Shown here piece after piece: positions 31,021 to 43,287 of a DNA stretch of 64,000 nucleotides (position 1 is its first letter; every line of letters begins with the position of its first letter). The stretch is from Dermacentor variabilis (taxonomy: Eukaryota; Arthropoda; Arachnida; Ixodida; Ixodidae): the NCBI RefSeq assembly GCF_050947875.1, contig NC_134572.1, positions 126,473,605 to 126,537,604 of the forward strand, given 5' to 3'. The notes beneath the pieces were generated by a model. That model saw only the letters and a list, made by a program, of their open reading frames with translations. It searched no databases and was not told the DNA's origin. A program made the translations under genes and the position numbers.

Positions 31021-32659
31021 GAAAACTAGGGACCGTCTCTTGCAAGAGTACTATTGGCCAGGGTGTTTTCGGGACGCAGACCATTTCGTGAGGACATGTG
31101 ACACCTGTCAGCGGGTGGGCAAACCAGGGGACAAATCGAGGGCGCCGTTGAAGTTGGTACCTATCATTACGGAGCCTTTTAGACGGCTCGTTATTGATAC
31201 AGTGGGACCTCTGCCGGTATCAGCCACGGGGTACAGACACATTTTGACTGTGATCTGCCCAGCGACAAAGTTCCCTGAAGCAGTGCCGCTTAAAGAACTC
31301 AGCTCAGTTGAGAGAGTCAATGCACTACTGTCCATATTTGCGCGAGTTGGTTTTCCTGCGGAAATCCAATCAGATAAGGGCACAGTGTTTACTAGCGCTT
31401 TGACGACAACTTTTCTCGAAAGGTGTGGGGTAAAGCTGCTACACAGCTCAGTGTACCACCCACAGTCGAATTCCGTTGAGAAGCTCCACTCCGTCATGAA
31501 GCGCGTGTTGAGAGCATTGTGTTTTGAACATCGAACTGAGTGGGAGCTGTGTCTGCCTGGGGTGATGTTTGCATTAAGGACCGCGCCGCATGCAGCTACG
31601 GGGTTTTCGCCAGCTGAGCTGGTGTACGGTCGCTCGCTTCGGTCTCCGCTTCGCATGCTTCGAGAATCGTGGGAAGGCAGGGGCGACGACCCAGTCGTGG
31701 TGGAGTACGTGCTTAAGCTCCTCGAACGCTTAAGAAGGGCACAGGAGTTGTCAGGTGAAGCAATGGCAAAGGCCCAGCAGAGGGCCAAGGTTTATTATGA
31801 TCGGACAGCCAGGGCCCGTCGTTTTGAGGTGGGCGATGAGGTCATGATATTGCGCACATCGCTAAACAACAAACTAGACGTGCAGTGGGAGGGCCCAGCA
31901 CGAATCGTTCAGAAACTGTCGGACGTTAACTACGTGGTAAGTCTGCCAGGAAAGCGGAAAGCACAGCAAGTTTACCACTGTAATCTGCTCAAACCTTATA
32001 GACTAAGGGAAGCAGTGGTGTGCATGATGGTAAACGTTCCTGAAGAGCTTCCGGTCGAGCTTCCGGGACTAGGCTCAGTGACGAACAGGGAAGACACCGG
32101 TCAAGTCATTAGCGACTTAGTCAGTGGAGCATCGCTGTCGCGTGAGCAGAAAACCGAACTACACCAGCTCTTACAAGAGTTTCAAGGTCTGTTCTCTGAG
32201 AGGCCTGGTAGGACTTCTGTCCTTACTCATGACATAGAACTTACCTCCCCAGAGCCAGTACGATCCAAGGCGTACCGGGTGTCACCCCGCCAGAGCGATA
32301 TTATGGAGGCTGAGGTAAAGAAAATGCTACAGCTCGGTGTTATTGAGGCAGGTGAGAGTGATTATACCTCCCCTTTGATTTTAGTTGAGGTACCGGGCAA
32401 GGAACCTCGTCCTTACGTCGACTACCGCAGGCTTAATTCCATCACTAAGGATCAAATTTATCCGATCCCTAACATCGAGGAGCGCCTTGAGAAAGTTAGT
32501 AGCGCTCAGTTTATTTCCACCCTAGATCTTGTCAGGGGTTATTGGCAGGTTCCACTTACAGAAGAGGCTAGTAGGTATGCGGCGTTCATTTCACCAATGG
32601 GAACATTCCGTCCTAAAGTGTTGAGTTTTGGTTTGAAGAACGCGCCATACTGTTTTTGA
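30944..32659 (+). pseudogene. Pol, part 1: integrase and N-terminal reverse transcriptase
   Basis: In the second phase the integrase zinc finger appears just after 30,980 (H-x6-H, then C-D-T-C near 31,100). The DDE core follows: D in V-I-D-T-V-G near 31,196, D in Q-S-D-K-G near 31,373, E in N-S-V-E-K near 31,478 (34 residues between the last two). A GPY/F-like module ends in H-C-N-L-L-K-P-Y near 31,995. RT begins around 32,110 with P-Y-V-D-Y-R-R-L-N near 32,412, then S-T-L-D-L-V-R-G-Y-W-Q-V near 32,515 and S-F-G-L-K-N-A-P-Y-C-F. TGA at 32,657-32,659 stops the frame inside RT. The protein would integrate and copy the element. The break makes this copy non-autonomous unless it is a sequencing error. 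Confidence 0.9.
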
Positions 32660-33514
32660 AGCCTCATGGATAAAGTGTTGCGGGGACAGCAAGAATTCGC
32701 TTTACCGTATTTAGACGACGTAGCGATATTCTCCGCATCCTGGTCTGAGCATATGGCACACTTGCGGGCAGTGCTAACCCGCCTGCGCGAAGCGGGCTTG
32801 ACAGTAAAGGCTCCTAAGTGCCAGTTAGCACAGGCCGAGGTTGTCTACCTCGGTCACGTGATTGGTCAGGGTCGTCGCCGCCCCTCTGAAATAAAGGTGG
32901 CCGCTGTGCGAGACTTCCCGCAACCACGCACGAAGACCGATATTCGGTCGTTCTTAGGTGTCGCCGGCTACTATCAGAGGTACATCCCCAGGTACTCTGA
33001 TATCGCGGCTCCCCTGACGGATGCTCTAAGAAAAACAGAGCCCCAAACAGTCGTATGGGACGAGACAAAGGAAAGAGCTTTTAGCGCCCTAAAGAGCGCC
33101 CTAACAAGCCAGCCTGTGCTACGATCGCCAGACTATACAAAAGGGTTCGTTGTTCAGTGCGATGCTAGTGAGCGAGGCATGGGCGTTGTACTGTGCCAAC
33201 GGGAAAATGGAGAAGTAGAACACCCCGTCCTGTATGCTAGTCGTAAGCTGACCAGTCGTGAGCAGGCGTATAGCGCCACCGAGAAAGAGTGTGCATGTCT
33301 CGTGTGGGCCGTTCAGAAATTGTCATGCTATCTAGCCGGCTCGAGGTTTATCATTGAGACGGATCACTGCCCTCTCCAATGGCTGCAGACCATCTCTCCC
33401 AAAAATGGCCGCCTCCTGCGCTGGAGCCTCGCTTTGCAACAATATTCCTTTGAGGTGCGTTACAAAAAGGGGAGTCTCAACGGTAACGCCGATGGCTTAA
33501 GTCGAAGCCCCTAA
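32660..33514 (+). pseudogene. Pol, part 2: reverse transcriptase catalytic core and RNase H
   Basis: This continues in the same phase as the upstream part, directly after the TGA. The RT catalytic motif is P-Y-L-D-D at 32,705-32,719, followed by L-x-x-A-G-L, Y-L-G-H-V-I and the F-L-G-V-A-G-Y-Y-Q-R-Y-I-P connection typical of Ty3/Gypsy RT. RNase H has D in V-Q-C-D-A-S near 33,160, E in A-T-E-K-E-C near 33,285, and D in E-T-D-H-C-P-L near 33,360. The frame ends N-A-D-G-L-S-R-S-P at 33,512-33,514 with nothing coding after it, which confirms that no integrase follows RNase H. Confidence 0.92.
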
Positions 33515-33995
33515 CGTAGGAATCAGCCTCAAAATTGTTTGTTACTGATGTTTTTCTTCCTGAGGCAGGATTTTTAACATATTGCTTTTGTTTAGTGTTT
33601 CAAAGTGATGACATGCTTTCTAGTGCAATTTTCCAATTGGTGGACGCGTTCTAAGTGCTGCTAGACTACTGTAAGGAACTAGGCAGTGGTATAGAAGGGG
33701 AAAGAGCCTGGCAGGGCTTAGTGAGGGTTGTGCCGTGCTTGCTGACTGAGCGGTTGAGTTTCAGCGTAGTTCTAACGCTTGCCGGGAACGAGAACAAAAA
33801 TGTGAACTCTCCCGAAGTCACTTTGCAGTGTCCTGTGCGAACCTGAACGAGAGAACGAGGCCTTCTCTGTGCGCTGCGCTCAAGAAACGTCGAGGGACGC
33901 CCGACTTCGGTTATGAGCATCATCGAGCGACATCCCTCCGGACAGCGGATGCAGTCCCCTGTCCATCGGGATCTCCTTCCCCCGGCGGGGCGGTC
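33515..33995 (+). other. retrotransposon 3' untranslated region
   Basis: About 480 bp lie between the Pol stop and the 3' LTR without a coding motif. The bases before the LTR (cggcggggcgg) are purine-rich but interrupted, a weak polypurine tract. Confidence 0.6.
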
Positions 33996-34732
33996 TTTTA
34001 CGTTTCGCCTACGACGCGCGGTTTAGCCGGCGCGGCTGCAACAAAGCGGCAGACATTTTGGCCCGTTCGGCGTCGCCGCTACGCCTCCCCGCCAAGCGCG
34101 TCCAGGCATGTTCCGATGCCACGTGTCTTCATGTGCGTGTGTGAGTGTATGTGCATATTGGTGCCCACGCTTGTCGAAGCGCGGCAGCCGGGGAGAGGAG
34201 CTCCCAACAACTGTGAAGCGAGGGGGTCTGACAGGCGGCGACACGACAGTATGAGCCACCTTCTCCTCCCCATTGTGCCCGACCGGCGGCGACACGACAG
34301 TGTGAGGCACCTTCTCCTCCCCATTGTGCCCGACCGGCGGCGACACGACAGTATGCGTCACCTTATCCCATTGTGCCCGAGCGGCACAGTCACGTGCTCG
34401 TCTACAGAGGGGTTCCTTCTTGCCCTCAACTGCGAGAGTATAAAAGCAGCTGCCCCCGGACGCCAAAGGAGGGCTCCGATTTCTTCTGTTGAGTAAAGTG
34501 CACTCCCGTCTCTCTGCTTCGGTCAACCTGACCGCCAACTCTTTGCGATGTTAGAATAAACAAGTTGTTTTGTTGTTACCAGTCGACTCATGCTTTGCCG
34601 GGACCTTCGGATGCTTCCAGTTGTACCCCAGGCCGCCAGGCCAACGCTACCCTTGGGGCTTGCGACCCAGGTGCAACAACGGGCGTCAGCGCCGAGTTCC
34701 CAACAACTCGCGCCAGCGGTGCGAGTACAACA
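33996..34732 (+). repeat. 3' long terminal repeat
   Basis: It is aligned to the 5' LTR without gaps. Its second base is T instead of the expected G (TTTTACG), and its last 24 bp (..cgccagcggtgcgagtacaaca) differ from the 5' copy at about seven positions. It carries TATAAAAG at 34,439 and AATAAA at 34,555. The CTGT duplication follows directly. Confidence 0.9.
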
Positions 34733-34736
34733 CTGT

Positions 34737-37700
34737 AGCTCGGTCATAGTGGAGGCTATGCTCGGTCGCTCGGCTCAGCAGGCTCCGTAATCGGCATTTC
34801 ATCGCTACTCATCATACGTCACATTTTTGTGCTAGTGTGCTATGACGTCAATATTTTCGTTCCTCCTCTGTGACGTAATAACTGCCGCGCTAGCGATGGG
34901 TCTCGACTACGAGAAGGAGTTTTTAACGACTTTTTGGAGCTGAATTAAAATTATTTTGAAATGTTTGCAGAGTCCAATACCTCGTTCTGGGTGTCCTTGC
35001 ATACGGAAGCAGCCTACAACATGCTTTTTATAGCCTCAAAATTTGGTGTGCCAACACCTTTAATCGCTATTCGGTCTTCTATAACGGGGAACACGAGCTG
35101 CCGTCGCAACCGCCAGCTGAAGTGAGATCGGTTAATTACATTTTAATTGCTGATCTTAACGTTAATGCTGAAATAGTAATATTATAGGACGACGACTCAG
35201 TAGGCAAAATTAGTTTACGTGGATTTAAAAACGAAATATGTTGCGGAGATATTCGTTGACAAGAGGTTCGCTTTGTGTCGCTCCGATGCAGTAATTGGAC
35301 AAACGAAGAGCCCCCGAGGAATGACCTACGTGAATTTTCCTGCCTCGTTTGACTTCTGCGAGCGAACGAGCTGACCGCCTGTGCGCGCCTAATATCATCT
35401 CGCGAAGATCATATCTGGACGACGTGCTGTCGCCTGCAGTACAAACGCACAGCGATGAATTGGGCGACTCAGCAGGTGATCGCAGCGAGCAGCTCTACGT
35501 CATGACAGCGTCGAGAATAGGCACATTGAGTTGGGCGTCCGCAACCACCCACGTACGCAGCGCGCGAGGTCGTCCGTACGCAGCGATGCGCACGCGCACG
35601 ATGCTGCAATAGTTGGCCGGACGCAAAAGTTGAGAAGGGGATTGCTGACTTGCACGCGTAGGAACCAGTTGGGTGCTACTCAGCGCTGCCATATGCCACC
35701 TTCTTAAACTGTGTAGCCAATATCAGCCGCCACGAAGACAAACCGGAGTCACATCTTCGGCGGCAAGAGCGATATCGAAAAATGCGCTCTCGTGGACACA
35801 CGAGAACACGCGAGAACGCATCGTAACGCCCGGTGAGCCTGCAACGGACGCTACGCAGCTTTTGAAAAGCTGCGGGCGCACGCAAGATACCGTGCGTGTT
35901 ACTGCGTACTGCGCATGCGCACTGAGGCCTCCGCGGATTTGCTGCTTACGCAGAGCTGCTGCAGACGCCCAACTAAAACTGCCTAATAACGTAGGCGGTG
36001 CTTCCAGCGCTGTGCGCGTCGCCAGTTTCCGTATCAGCGCGACAAAGAGCAAATTTCTTCAACGAATATCTTAAAAACGCAACGCGTTTTTAAAATCGCG
36101 TAAATTGATTTTCCCTCCTGTGATGCCCACCGCCCATACTACTATTGCAACGTTGGCGTCGGGACCGGTAATTAAAAATGTGATTAGCCGCGAGCTTAGA
36201 TAATAATCAAAGACAAGGCGTTGGCTACTTGACCATATAGCGTCCGCCCTGCGGAAAGAAAGAATAGTGACAAAAGCATTACAGAAACGGCTAAATCGTA
36301 TTTTCTTTAATTCTTTTTCGTTAAAACAGGTCACATGTTTTTTTGTTTTTTTTTCTGAAGCAAGGAAGCAGCGCCCAACTATGGATGCGGCTTACGACTA
36401 GCTTTCTTGTGCAGGAATAGGTAACGAAATGCAACACACGAGAGGACATACAAATAATGTGGGACACAGCAAGGGAAAGAAAAACCACAGGCAATTACGC
36501 TTCGATGCCGTACGCGAGAAAGGATAAGGTGTTAGAAAGAGGAAGGCGACAACCGCGCCGAACACAAAGCCCCCCACAGCCCAAGAGAAGGACACAGGGA
36601 CGTCAAAGTCAATCGCATGGTTGTGTAGACCTCGGGAAGTAAAACAACGCTTTCATATATCCTCTCGCGCCGACGCCCTTTGTGAAGCGACAGGCGGGAG
36701 GTGTGTCCCGTGTGGCATGGGCGGGCCACGCTGCGTGTATTTTTCGGGCGCGTTTTGAGATATAACGGACGTCAAACGAACACCTCATGCCGCCCGCGGT
36801 CTCTCAATCGTTCCTTCCGTTCCTCGGATGACGGACAGGCGAATGGCCACGAAACAATGGGGCAGGGGTGCGTCCGCTCCGCAAGCTCTTTTGTGCGTTT
36901 CCTTTCTAAAAACACAGCACGAGTAATCTGCGGCGAACACGGACTTGTACACGTATGAATGCAGCGCTGAGGTTGACTGCTGCTGTGATTGTCAAACGAG
37001 GAAAGGGAAGAACCTCAGGCCGGTATAGTTGACTGAAAATTACCGGGACAGCAAACACGTCCGAAGAACGAGTGGCTCAAGCGAGTTTGTACTCCGCGCA
37101 GGCATCCAATGCGTGGGCACAAAGAACTGCGAAACTTGTACTATATAGGGACGTGCTCTGCGGCTGCGTTTGTTTCATGAAACGGATAGAATATAAAAGT
37201 TTTTTGGGGAGCGGCGGCTGAGGCTTCATCGCATTCTCGTACGAGGTGTTGCCGATTCTCTCTTCGGCACCCCCATTCCTTTCTCTCTATCTCCTTTCAC
37301 TAGTATTTGACCGCAGTTTGAGGCATGGAGCAAGCCACGTAGTCACTGTGTAAGCTGTTTTAGAGATCCACGATTCCAGCGACAGCCCGAAGAGTTTTTG
37401 AATAGCGAGGGAATGGGAAATGAGTGGCAGAGAGAAACGGCGGCCAGTTTCTGCCTAAGACGTGTCCTATTTTTTCGTTTCGCTTTCGCGTGTCTCAGGA
37501 GTTGACGGGAGATCAAGAGAAGTAGGTACAGCAGAGCCAGCACTATGGAAAAGGAAGGTCCCTCGCATACAAGCAAACACAATTGTGAAATCGGACTAAA
37601 TGGATCGAAGAACGGCGGTACTTGGCGCGTAGACGAATTTTATATGATGGCGCCTTTTCCAGAAGCTGCGCGCTTTTGCAGCGGTCCGTCGCAGAGGATC

Positions 37701-37861
37701 CACTCAAGAAGTGGCACCGGAAAAGAACGAAGAAGAACGGAAAAAAGCAGAATAGCCTCTGAATTCTGAACCCATGTGCCGCACGCGCTGTCTGCCTTCG
37801 ATAATGCATGCTTACGTACTTTGATGCTGCCATATGGCTAGCTTTCTATGAGAGGCACAGA
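34737..37861. other. no supported gene
   Basis: 34,841-34,880 contains two CRE-like octamers (tgacgtca, tgacgtaa). Open frames at 35,349-36,074 lie on both strands and lack motifs. 37,543-37,833 contains an F-rich minus-strand frame, also unrecognised. No RNA gene or terminal repeats are visible. Confidence 0.4.
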
Positions 37862-37945
37862 AAAAAATAGACTTGAGAAAGTGGGTAAGGCAGGTATGTT
37901 AAGTAGAAAAAGGTCCGGTTTGCTACCCTGCGCTGGGTCAAGGAG
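37862..37945 (-). mobile_element. LINE 3' untranslated-region relic
   Basis: The minus strand carries the gcgcagggtagcaaaccggac block followed by pyrimidines. The tttgctaccctg(c/t)gct core is shared with 1,270-1,290. No coding sequence remains. Confidence 0.4.
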
Positions 37946-40900
37946 AAAGCGGGTCTCAATTGAATATCCTTTAACCATCACGTGCTTTGCTTCTTTCTGG
38001 GCTCTTCCAGTTGCGAGTTGCATCGTTAGTGTACGCGATTGTTTTTTTCTTTTCTGTCTCACTTTTTTCGCTCTTCTCTCCTTCTATCACCTTTTAGTTC
38101 TTCTGTCCCTTCACCAACACAGGGAAGCCCGAAGCCATTTGCACTGACTAACATCTTTGGCTTTCCCTCTCTTCTTTCCTCCTCTTCCTTCTGGTCTGCA
38201 CTTGATGGGTTTATACTTCGCTTAAAGGAAGTGACAAAATTGGTACTCTTAAGGCGTTTCCACATTACAGAGAATGTGATACTTATAATGTGGTATTATT
38301 GCTGGGACGCTCTGGCTGAGGTGCTAGTCGTGAGTAAGAGCGCAATACAAGATGTCGGAAGAAAGCTAGACAAAACAAGAAAAAGAAAGGTTTTCTTATT
38401 TTTATTAAAGAGCACCCCGAATTATTCCTTCCACATTATGCAGCCAGATTCGCAGACAGGACGTGAGTGGTTCGGTGTGGGAACACCTCCACAAATATGA
38501 TTGTTCTCTTAACGAAGAAAGACAGTTTACCAGGACACTACAAACACATTTCAATATCAGTACTCACCTGTGGATGCAAACACCTGTGAATGCCGCTAGC
38601 CGTTTGCGTCCCCTCGTTTTCAGAGTGCCGCATGGGTGAATAGTGCGTTCTTATTGGGGTCTTTGTAAAGTCTTGCGGTGCCAGTCATGATGATGTTGCT
38701 ACAGGCAGAGTTCAGCCTGGCTGGCAATTACTACGCCTGAGCGGCTCTTTCCGCACCAAATATGTCATCACCTTATGTCAGTCAGTCTTGTCTCTTCTCC
38801 TTATACCTACTGTACAGGTTGTTTATAGAAACCGCGTTACACATAACGTGCATCGTGCACCCTCGGAAGTGAAAGTTTAGACACCTCGGCATCGCCAAAA
38901 AACCTTTAAGTATGTTAAGGCACAGCGCTACAACGCTCGCCACGTTGACGTGAGCTGTGCCACTACATTTCTGACTCCGTGCCTAGGCTGCGCAAAAACA
39001 AAAATAAATATTTTTGCGACATCTCTAGTATGCATAAGTTTTCCTCTGACTGTAGAAAGTGTCTTGTAGGTAGTTCGTATTGTGCAGATATTTGTGTAGA
39101 CTTTTTACGCGACACCTGAGTTCGTTCGTTTGTTCTTTTATCAGCGTTACCTATTTCACAAGTTCTGGGACAACCTCTCCATCTCTAAATTAGTATACAT
39201 CTCTTTCTCTCTGTCTTCCCTTCAGGCTCTCACGTGACCATTCGTTAAAACAGGCAGTGCCAATTATAACTGCACCAGGTTCGCTTGTTGCTGATTGCCC
39301 ATGCCTGCAGGACGTGTCTTTAAATTTGGAACCCTGGGCGACGAAAGAAAAAGTGATAACAAAGAATCGTCACCAACATTTTTCATCGCAGTAATGCATG
39401 GAATCAGCATCGACTCAAAACAGAACTACCTGCCATGCACGCCCCGAAACAGTCGGAATACTTAAAAATATATATTGGGAATTGCGATGTCAGACTGAGG
39501 CATAAGGGCATTAAACAGTTACGACGGGAAGCCTCAGCCAGGTTGGTCTTTTCTTTACTCCGCAAGTAAATCAGCCTCCGCCAAATGACTGAACATAACG
39601 TCTTGCCACAACACTTTGCCAGTCTGAACTCAGTTGTTGTCGCTCTTTAGTGTACTTTTAAGTGACGTTGAACTTCCCGAATTTTGCCATACGATGCACC
39701 GACTGGCCTTCGGTGGCCCTCCGTCGATGACTCGCCGTCGCTTCCGAACAATGAGGTTGCACTGCCGCGCTCTAGCTTTAGCTACCCGTTGCCTCTTGAA
39801 CCACGTCGTTCCTTCTTCCAGGACGCTGTATCCTCGACGCATGAGAAGCACACAACACTGCTCAGCGCCTGGATGAAGTGGAGCCCATACCTGCCGCGCA
39901 GGCCATTCGAAACCTGCGTTGGCGATTGTGCGGATTACGCGCGGTGGTTGATGAGTTGGGACGTTCAATTTAAAATACCGGCGATGTCGAAAGCCCGCGG
40001 GATTAAAGCGTGGCGACAGGTTCCCATTATTCTCGGCCGTAATCCACTTCCGCGCGCGTGCAGCTCCTGCAGTGCATTGTGGCGGCGGCAATTTTCTCCG
40101 CCACTCTTCGACGCCGACGCCGCTGTTTACCCGCCACCTGAAAGACCCTTCTCGTGCCCAGCTTATTGTGTACGTTCGCTTTCAGTGTTCGATGCTGCTG
40201 CCGAGCGACTAATTGCTGTGCGGCCCAGTTATTGAAGCAACGTCGGTTCCGAAGCAACGATTACCTGAGATTACTTCGCGCTGTCCATCCTTAACTGGAC
40301 ACTAAAGAGAAAAAGGGATTTCTTCTGCATCAGTAAATTACCTTTCTAAAACACCAAAAACACCACTCTTACCGCGATAAGACTATTGGTAAGCCAGAAA
40401 AAGCGCAAGAACGAAAGACGGGTGGCGACGCCTCCTTGAAGTTCCCGCACCTGCTCGCTCTGACGTCATGGATTTTGATGGCATCTTCTAGGGCCTACTT
40501 AATTATATAGCGGTACAGACTGACTACATTGTGTTCTAAAGGAACCGCATATTAAACATGGCAAGCTTCGGGAACCTTTACTCAGCCAACTCGGCCCAAA
40601 TGCGAAAACATACTTTGGAATCTCTGACATCACACTGACGCACGGGCGTCGGGGTTTCGGCGGCAAATTCAAATACTGATACGTCGACCTTCATTTTCTC
40701 ATTTAATAAGTAAACTATCATATAGATATCAGTGCCTGCGGGGTTCTAAAACAATGCTTTATTAGTCTAAACTGATTTATTGTTTCACTTTGGGATTCCC
40801 TTTAAAAACGTGACTGAATATGAGAGAGTGCGAAGCGATTGCGTGAAGAGCTTATGAGAGCAGCCTTCGCCAAGATGTGAACGATAGAGCAACACTGTAG

Positions 40901-43041
40901 GCACATGAGCTCCAAACCAGCTTCTTTTTTTTTTTGCGGAGTTATCATGACGGACTGCTATGGCTCAGGCTGCGCTAGCGTAGCGTTATTATTCTTCGCA
41001 CTATCATTCGACGAGCTCTAAACAACGTCGTTTAACGTTCGCTGTCATATTGTTGATAGAAAACATTTAATTATGGTAGGGTAAATATAGAAATATTAGA
41101 AGCACTCCCCGTCCCCCGTCCCAGCGCCGTCATACTCCCCGTCCCAGCGCCAGTCATGAACTATACGTCAAAGAATAACCAGCAGAAAACTGGACAAATG
41201 CAAACTCGAGAACCACAGTAACCGCTGCGCCAATACAATGTGAAAAACAAATTGCTATTTTGCTACACCTACGTTTAGCAGCCCTTCTGCGATATTGCCA
41301 GACTCGAAAATACAACGCCGCAAGCACGAGGTAGACTTTATTAAAAGAAAACGCTGTAACAGTCATATATTAAAAGTTACAATTGTCCTCTTTTCAAAGC
41401 TCTCAAACAGACAAAGACACAGTGCTGAGTTGCGCCCTTTCTCTCTTTCTTTATTTCTGTTTACTGTTTTCGAGACGTATTTACGTGGACTCTGCTTCAC
41501 GTTTGATCTTTTCGGCCCATCAACGGTATTAGTGAAGCATAGAAGAAACACGAGCACCGCATTAGTCTCGCAAAACTTGCTTCAGGATACAATGGGTAAA
41601 GGCGCTGGCAAGATCATCACGACAGCGCTGGTTTCTTTGTGGTGTAGTCGTCAGAAAATCACGTTTGAGGTGCGGTACCAGGGCTTTCAATTCGACGCTT
41701 CAAAGATGAGGGGATGGCTTAAGTTTTCTTTTTTTTTCTTTACCTTTCATTTTTTTCCCTCGTGGACAGCAACGTAAACGAAGCCAATTAATTGGTGGGG
41801 CAAGATGAGTTCATGGTCTCCATACCGAACATTTGCCATTTTCTAGGTGAGCTGGCTAGTAGTTGTCTTTATCGCAGGTTTCGTGACCAACATTCAAACG
41901 AACAAGCAATAAAAGCGAAGTGTACAGTTGTTCATACCTCTGAAATACCGACATTGTAAGAAACCATTATCGAATTTATTCGGAAAGCGAAAGGTGTTTA
42001 GGGCATGATAAGTAGAGAGGCATGAAGTCAGTCGGGTAAGCGTCAAAAAGCCAGGCATAAGAAGTTTGAAGCGAACCTCACGCGAGATAGACTGCTTCCA
42101 AACCGAGGTTCCTGAAGTCCCCACCTTACACCTCCTCCCCCCCCCCCCCCCCGCCCCCCGAGGTGCCAAAAGCTTTCTCGTCTTATGAGATCCGAGGCTC
42201 CCTGCTGGGGCTGATGAAACGCTGTCAAGCAAACGCTGAACAAAGTCACCACCATCGAGAAAACATCGTCTTCTTCTCGATTCAAGCGTTCTTTTTTCTT
42301 GAAATCACCGCTGTAGTTCTTTATATATTCTGCTTATACCAGGATAACTTTATTCACATAACATAGAACGAAATAACTCCAACAAGGGAAGCACACATCG
42401 TCGATGCAAGAGAGGTGTCTTCATCGCACCGAGCTCTTCGTAAGAAAACAAAAAAGACGAGTGCACAGGTATATTAACGAAGTGCAAAACAGGAAAGCCT
42501 CGTCTAAGCAACGGCTGATGCATAAACTTGCCAATTTCCCGAGAAAAAGAAATATCCGCTTAATAATTTTGGGTATTCTCAACGGATAAAGGTTCACCAT
42601 TAACGCGCCAAAGGTTACCCGGTTTCTGTGAATTGCACTTGGCCGGTGGTTATGGTTTGCGTCACTTCGATCAAAGAGCCCGAACACTGAAGCATAAAAG
42701 ACAATGTACACACGTTACTGAAGCATTAACTACAACGTTCTTAAAATGTACAAAAAAATGAACAAGAAAAACGACTGGTAAAGAGGTGGTTTTTTGACGG
42801 TGGAATGGCTTGAAGGCAAAGCGTTATCATTATTCATCGTTGTAAGCGACTTGAAAGAAAAAAGACGAGTGTTGAAGAAAAAAGAAAGTTTTCTACATTT
42901 GGGTTATGGTCATTATACGCCAAGGGCTTAGGCACTCCTATAAGCAAAACCTAAGAGAAAAAGACGTGAAAGGCGGTGCTCCATCACGGGAATGTAGCGA
43001 ACAATTCGGCACAATATTATGGCGTCGTAAAAGCGCACACC
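37946..43041. other. 5 kb without a supported gene
   Basis: Opposing frames of 183 codons (39,684-40,235, plus) and 153 codons (39,630-40,091, minus) overlap in a GC-rich patch and match nothing I recognise. A short direct repeat, ctccccgtcccagcgcc, lies at 41,105-41,155. A run of about 16 C interrupted by G lies at 42,136-42,160 and could hide sequencing errors. Confidence 0.4.
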
Positions 43042-43287
43042 GGTTACAACATAAAGAAATTCCGGGATGTTAAGTGCCAAAACCACAATTTTCTTATGAG
43101 GACCGCCGTAGTGGGAGGCGGCTCCGGATTTACTTTTGACTATTTGAGTTTCTTCACCATGCACCCAATGCACGGTACATGAGTGTTTTTGCATTTCACC
43201 CTTATCGAAATTCGGTCGCCATGGCCTGAATTTGATTCCGCGACTTCATGTTAAGCAGCTCTACGGAATAGCCACTAAACGAGCGTG

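Larger units (their letters stand above)
28028..34732 (+). mobile_element. LTR retrotransposon with Gmr1-like order (Gag-PR-INT-RT-RH)
   Basis: The element is 6,705 bp with 737-bp direct LTRs (offset 5,968). Its termini are TGTT...AACA in the 5' LTR, and a CTGT duplication lies outside (28,024-28,027 and 34,733-34,736). A single Gag-Pol reading phase carries a CCHC knuckle, an aspartic protease, an integrase, then RT and RNase H. RT, RNase H and the integrase C-terminal module are Ty3/Gypsy-like, but the integrase precedes RT. That order was described for the Gmr1 group of Ty3/Gypsy elements. One frameshift (about 30,940-30,950) and one nonsense codon (32,657-32,659) disrupt this copy. No envelope-like frame and no canonical TGG-starting primer site are seen. 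Confidence 0.95.

Noticed and set aside
31108..31788. 226-codon minus-strand frame
   Set aside because: It is the antisense shadow of the integrase coding region.
34023..34538. 171-codon minus-strand frame, also at 28,055-28,570
   Set aside because: It is antisense through the LTR and its repetitive part comes from the 51-bp U3 repeats.
39630..40235. Opposing 183- and 153-codon frames
   Set aside because: They overlap on opposite strands in GC-rich DNA and neither has a recognisable motif or start context.
42180..42250. Hammerhead ribozyme (ctgatgaaac)
   Set aside because: The matching GAAA core and the flanking stems are absent.
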